Shown one piece after another: positions 63,183-64,000 of a DNA stretch of 64,000 bases. The position numbers and the translations under genes were made by a program. Source of the DNA: Flavobacteriaceae bacterium (lineage in GTDB: Bacteria; Bacteroidota; Bacteroidia; Flavobacteriales; Flavobacteriaceae); contig JAQWSN010000005.1 in NCBI GenBank assembly GCA_029243165.1, positions 62,001 through 126,000 of the forward strand, read 5' to 3'. The notes beneath the pieces were generated by a model. The model was not told the DNA's origin. It saw only the letters and a program-made list of their open reading frames with translations, and did no database searches. Within the stretch, counting starts at the first letter, position 1; every line of letters starts with the position of its first letter.

Positions 63183-64000
63183 ATGAAGCCCCAGATCAAC
63201 ATTTTTGTTCTCCTTAAATGCTTTTTACTGTCCCCTTCTCTCTGGGGTCAACTTTCAATTTTTGGAGACATTTATGTAAGTGAAGAAAATCAACTTCATA
63301 TCGCATTTGAGGATACCTACTTTAACGGTGGCAAAATCATCACAGAAAAGAAAAGCATTACTGAAGGGGTTGTTTCCTTTGGCTCCAGAAGCAAGTGGCA
63401 TCAAGTTCGGGAAGCTTCCTATGTAGCGGGATCAGTCAGAATTTATCACGAAGGAGAATTTACATTCCCTGTGGGGTCCAACACAAACTTTAGCCCCATA
63501 ACACTCTACCTTTTAAAAAATAATGATTTTGTTCAGGTTCAATACCAAGACAGACCCCCTCACATATTAAGTCTAATGGATACGGCTTATGAGTCTCCAA
63601 AGTTTCATTACTGGAGTTGGAAAACAAGTGGACTAACAACTGCAAAAATTAAAATCTATTGTTGGGATTGGCACCGTCTTGACCGATTATCATTTAGTCA
63701 ATTAAATCCCAATCAACTTCACTATGGGCTTTTAAGCAATACTGGCTGGGAAGTGTTTATGGGGCATCTTATCAATAATCCATTTACTGAAAAAGAATCC
63801 ATTAGTTTGGAATATGGAGGGGCTTTACTTTTGGAACCTTTCGAATTATCAAATTACAAAGGAATCAGCTTTACCCTAGCCCATTTATCTCCAACTTTTT
63901 CAGAAAAAACGATAAGTGAAGTCATTACCCCTAATAACGATGGAATCAACGATACTTGGAAAATTAAAGGATACAGCTTTTCGCCAAAAAGCAGGATTCG
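63183..64000 (+). CDS. secreted protein with type IX (type B) sorting domain, partial
   Basis: 272 codons visible to the window edge with no stop. N-terminal signal (KCFLLSPSLWGQ), then a region of beta-type sequence with no recognised catalytic motif. Near the edge TPNNDGINDTWKIKGYS is the opening signature of the type B C-terminal sorting domain (gliding motility-associated C-terminal domain). This domain sends the protein through the T9SS to the cell surface. It is the cargo side of the PorT system encoded at 6231. No function for the passenger is apparent. Confidence 0.88.
   Translation, partial: MKPQINIFVLLKCFLLSPSLWGQLSIFGDIYVSEENQLHIAFEDTYFNGGKIITEKKSITEGVVSFGSRSKWHQVREASYVAGSVRIYHEGEFTFPVGSNTNFSPITLYLLKNNDFVQVQYQDRPPHILSLMDTAYESPKFHYWSWKTSGLTTAKIKIYCWDWHRLDRLSFSQLNPNQLHYGLLSNTGWEVFMGHLINNPFTEKESISLEYGGALLLEPFELSNYKGISFTLAHLSPTFSEKTISEVITPNNDGINDTWKIKGYSFSPKSRI

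Overview
The window is chromosomal DNA from a member of the Bacteroidota, most likely a marine-type Flavobacteriaceae species. The evidence is AT-rich DNA, promoters of the TAnnTTTG type, gliding-motility genes (gldB, gldC), type IX secretion genes (a porT/sprT homologue and a secreted protein with a type B sorting domain), the lipoprotein TamL, a short primary sigma factor, and DnaG and AccD proteins that lack their zinc ligands. Almost all of the window is compact core genome. No rRNA genes, CRISPR arrays or intact prophage are visible.

Layout. 1-416: 3' end of a large surface-type protein. 0.5-12.3 kb: housekeeping genes (rlmB, rarA, the potassium-uptake pair trkH/trkA, ubiE, porT, a second SpoU methyltransferase, tamL, fbaA, accD). 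12.3-16.0 kb: the only clear accessory island. It holds an internally deleted tyrosine recombinase with an IntI-like C-terminus, a half site and a complete ~135-bp attC-like imperfect palindrome, a GHKL ATPase fused to a PD-(D/E)XK-like nuclease domain (candidate single-gene defence protein), a membrane ICMT-like methyltransferase and a decayed IS30-family transposase. 16.0-20.2 kb: rpsO-pnp-rpoD-rpe. 20.2-26.9 kb: an OmpA/TSP3 porin-like protein, a small membrane protein, a three-domain kinase-M23-aminotransferase fusion, tRNA-Arg(UCG), a secreted protein of unknown function, a 45-residue zinc ribbon and yqeY.

26.9-42.5 kb, minus strand: a complete flavobacterial division and cell wall (dcw) operon, transcribed mraZ-rsmH-ftsL-ftsI-murE-mraY-murD-ftsW-murG-murC-ftsQ-ftsA-ftsZ-yqeY with overlapping or nearly touching genes. 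Its head carries three exact 8-bp repeats at 10-bp spacing upstream of a TATATTTG promoter element, which looks like the MraZ autoregulatory operator. 42.6-46.9 kb: alpha/beta hydrolase, engB, gldC-gldB, nadE and a response regulator with Glu at the phospho-acceptor position. 46.9-59.4 kb, minus strand: dnaG, polyprenyl synthase, rlmN, queA, aroA, mazG-like, a YjjG-type phosphatase, a degenerate deacetylase-like protein, radC, mpl, obg, adk. 59.5-64.0 kb, plus strand: purK-purE, an M3 oligopeptidase and the 5' part of a T9SS type B cargo protein that runs off the window.

The genes group into peptidoglycan synthesis, recycling and division (dcw cluster, mpl, polyprenyl carrier), replication and repair (dnaG, rarA, radC), RNA modification (rlmB, rlmN, rsmH, queA) and envelope biogenesis with gliding (tamL, porT, gldBC, OmpA). 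All functional assignments are from motif reading and memory of the families; no database search was run.
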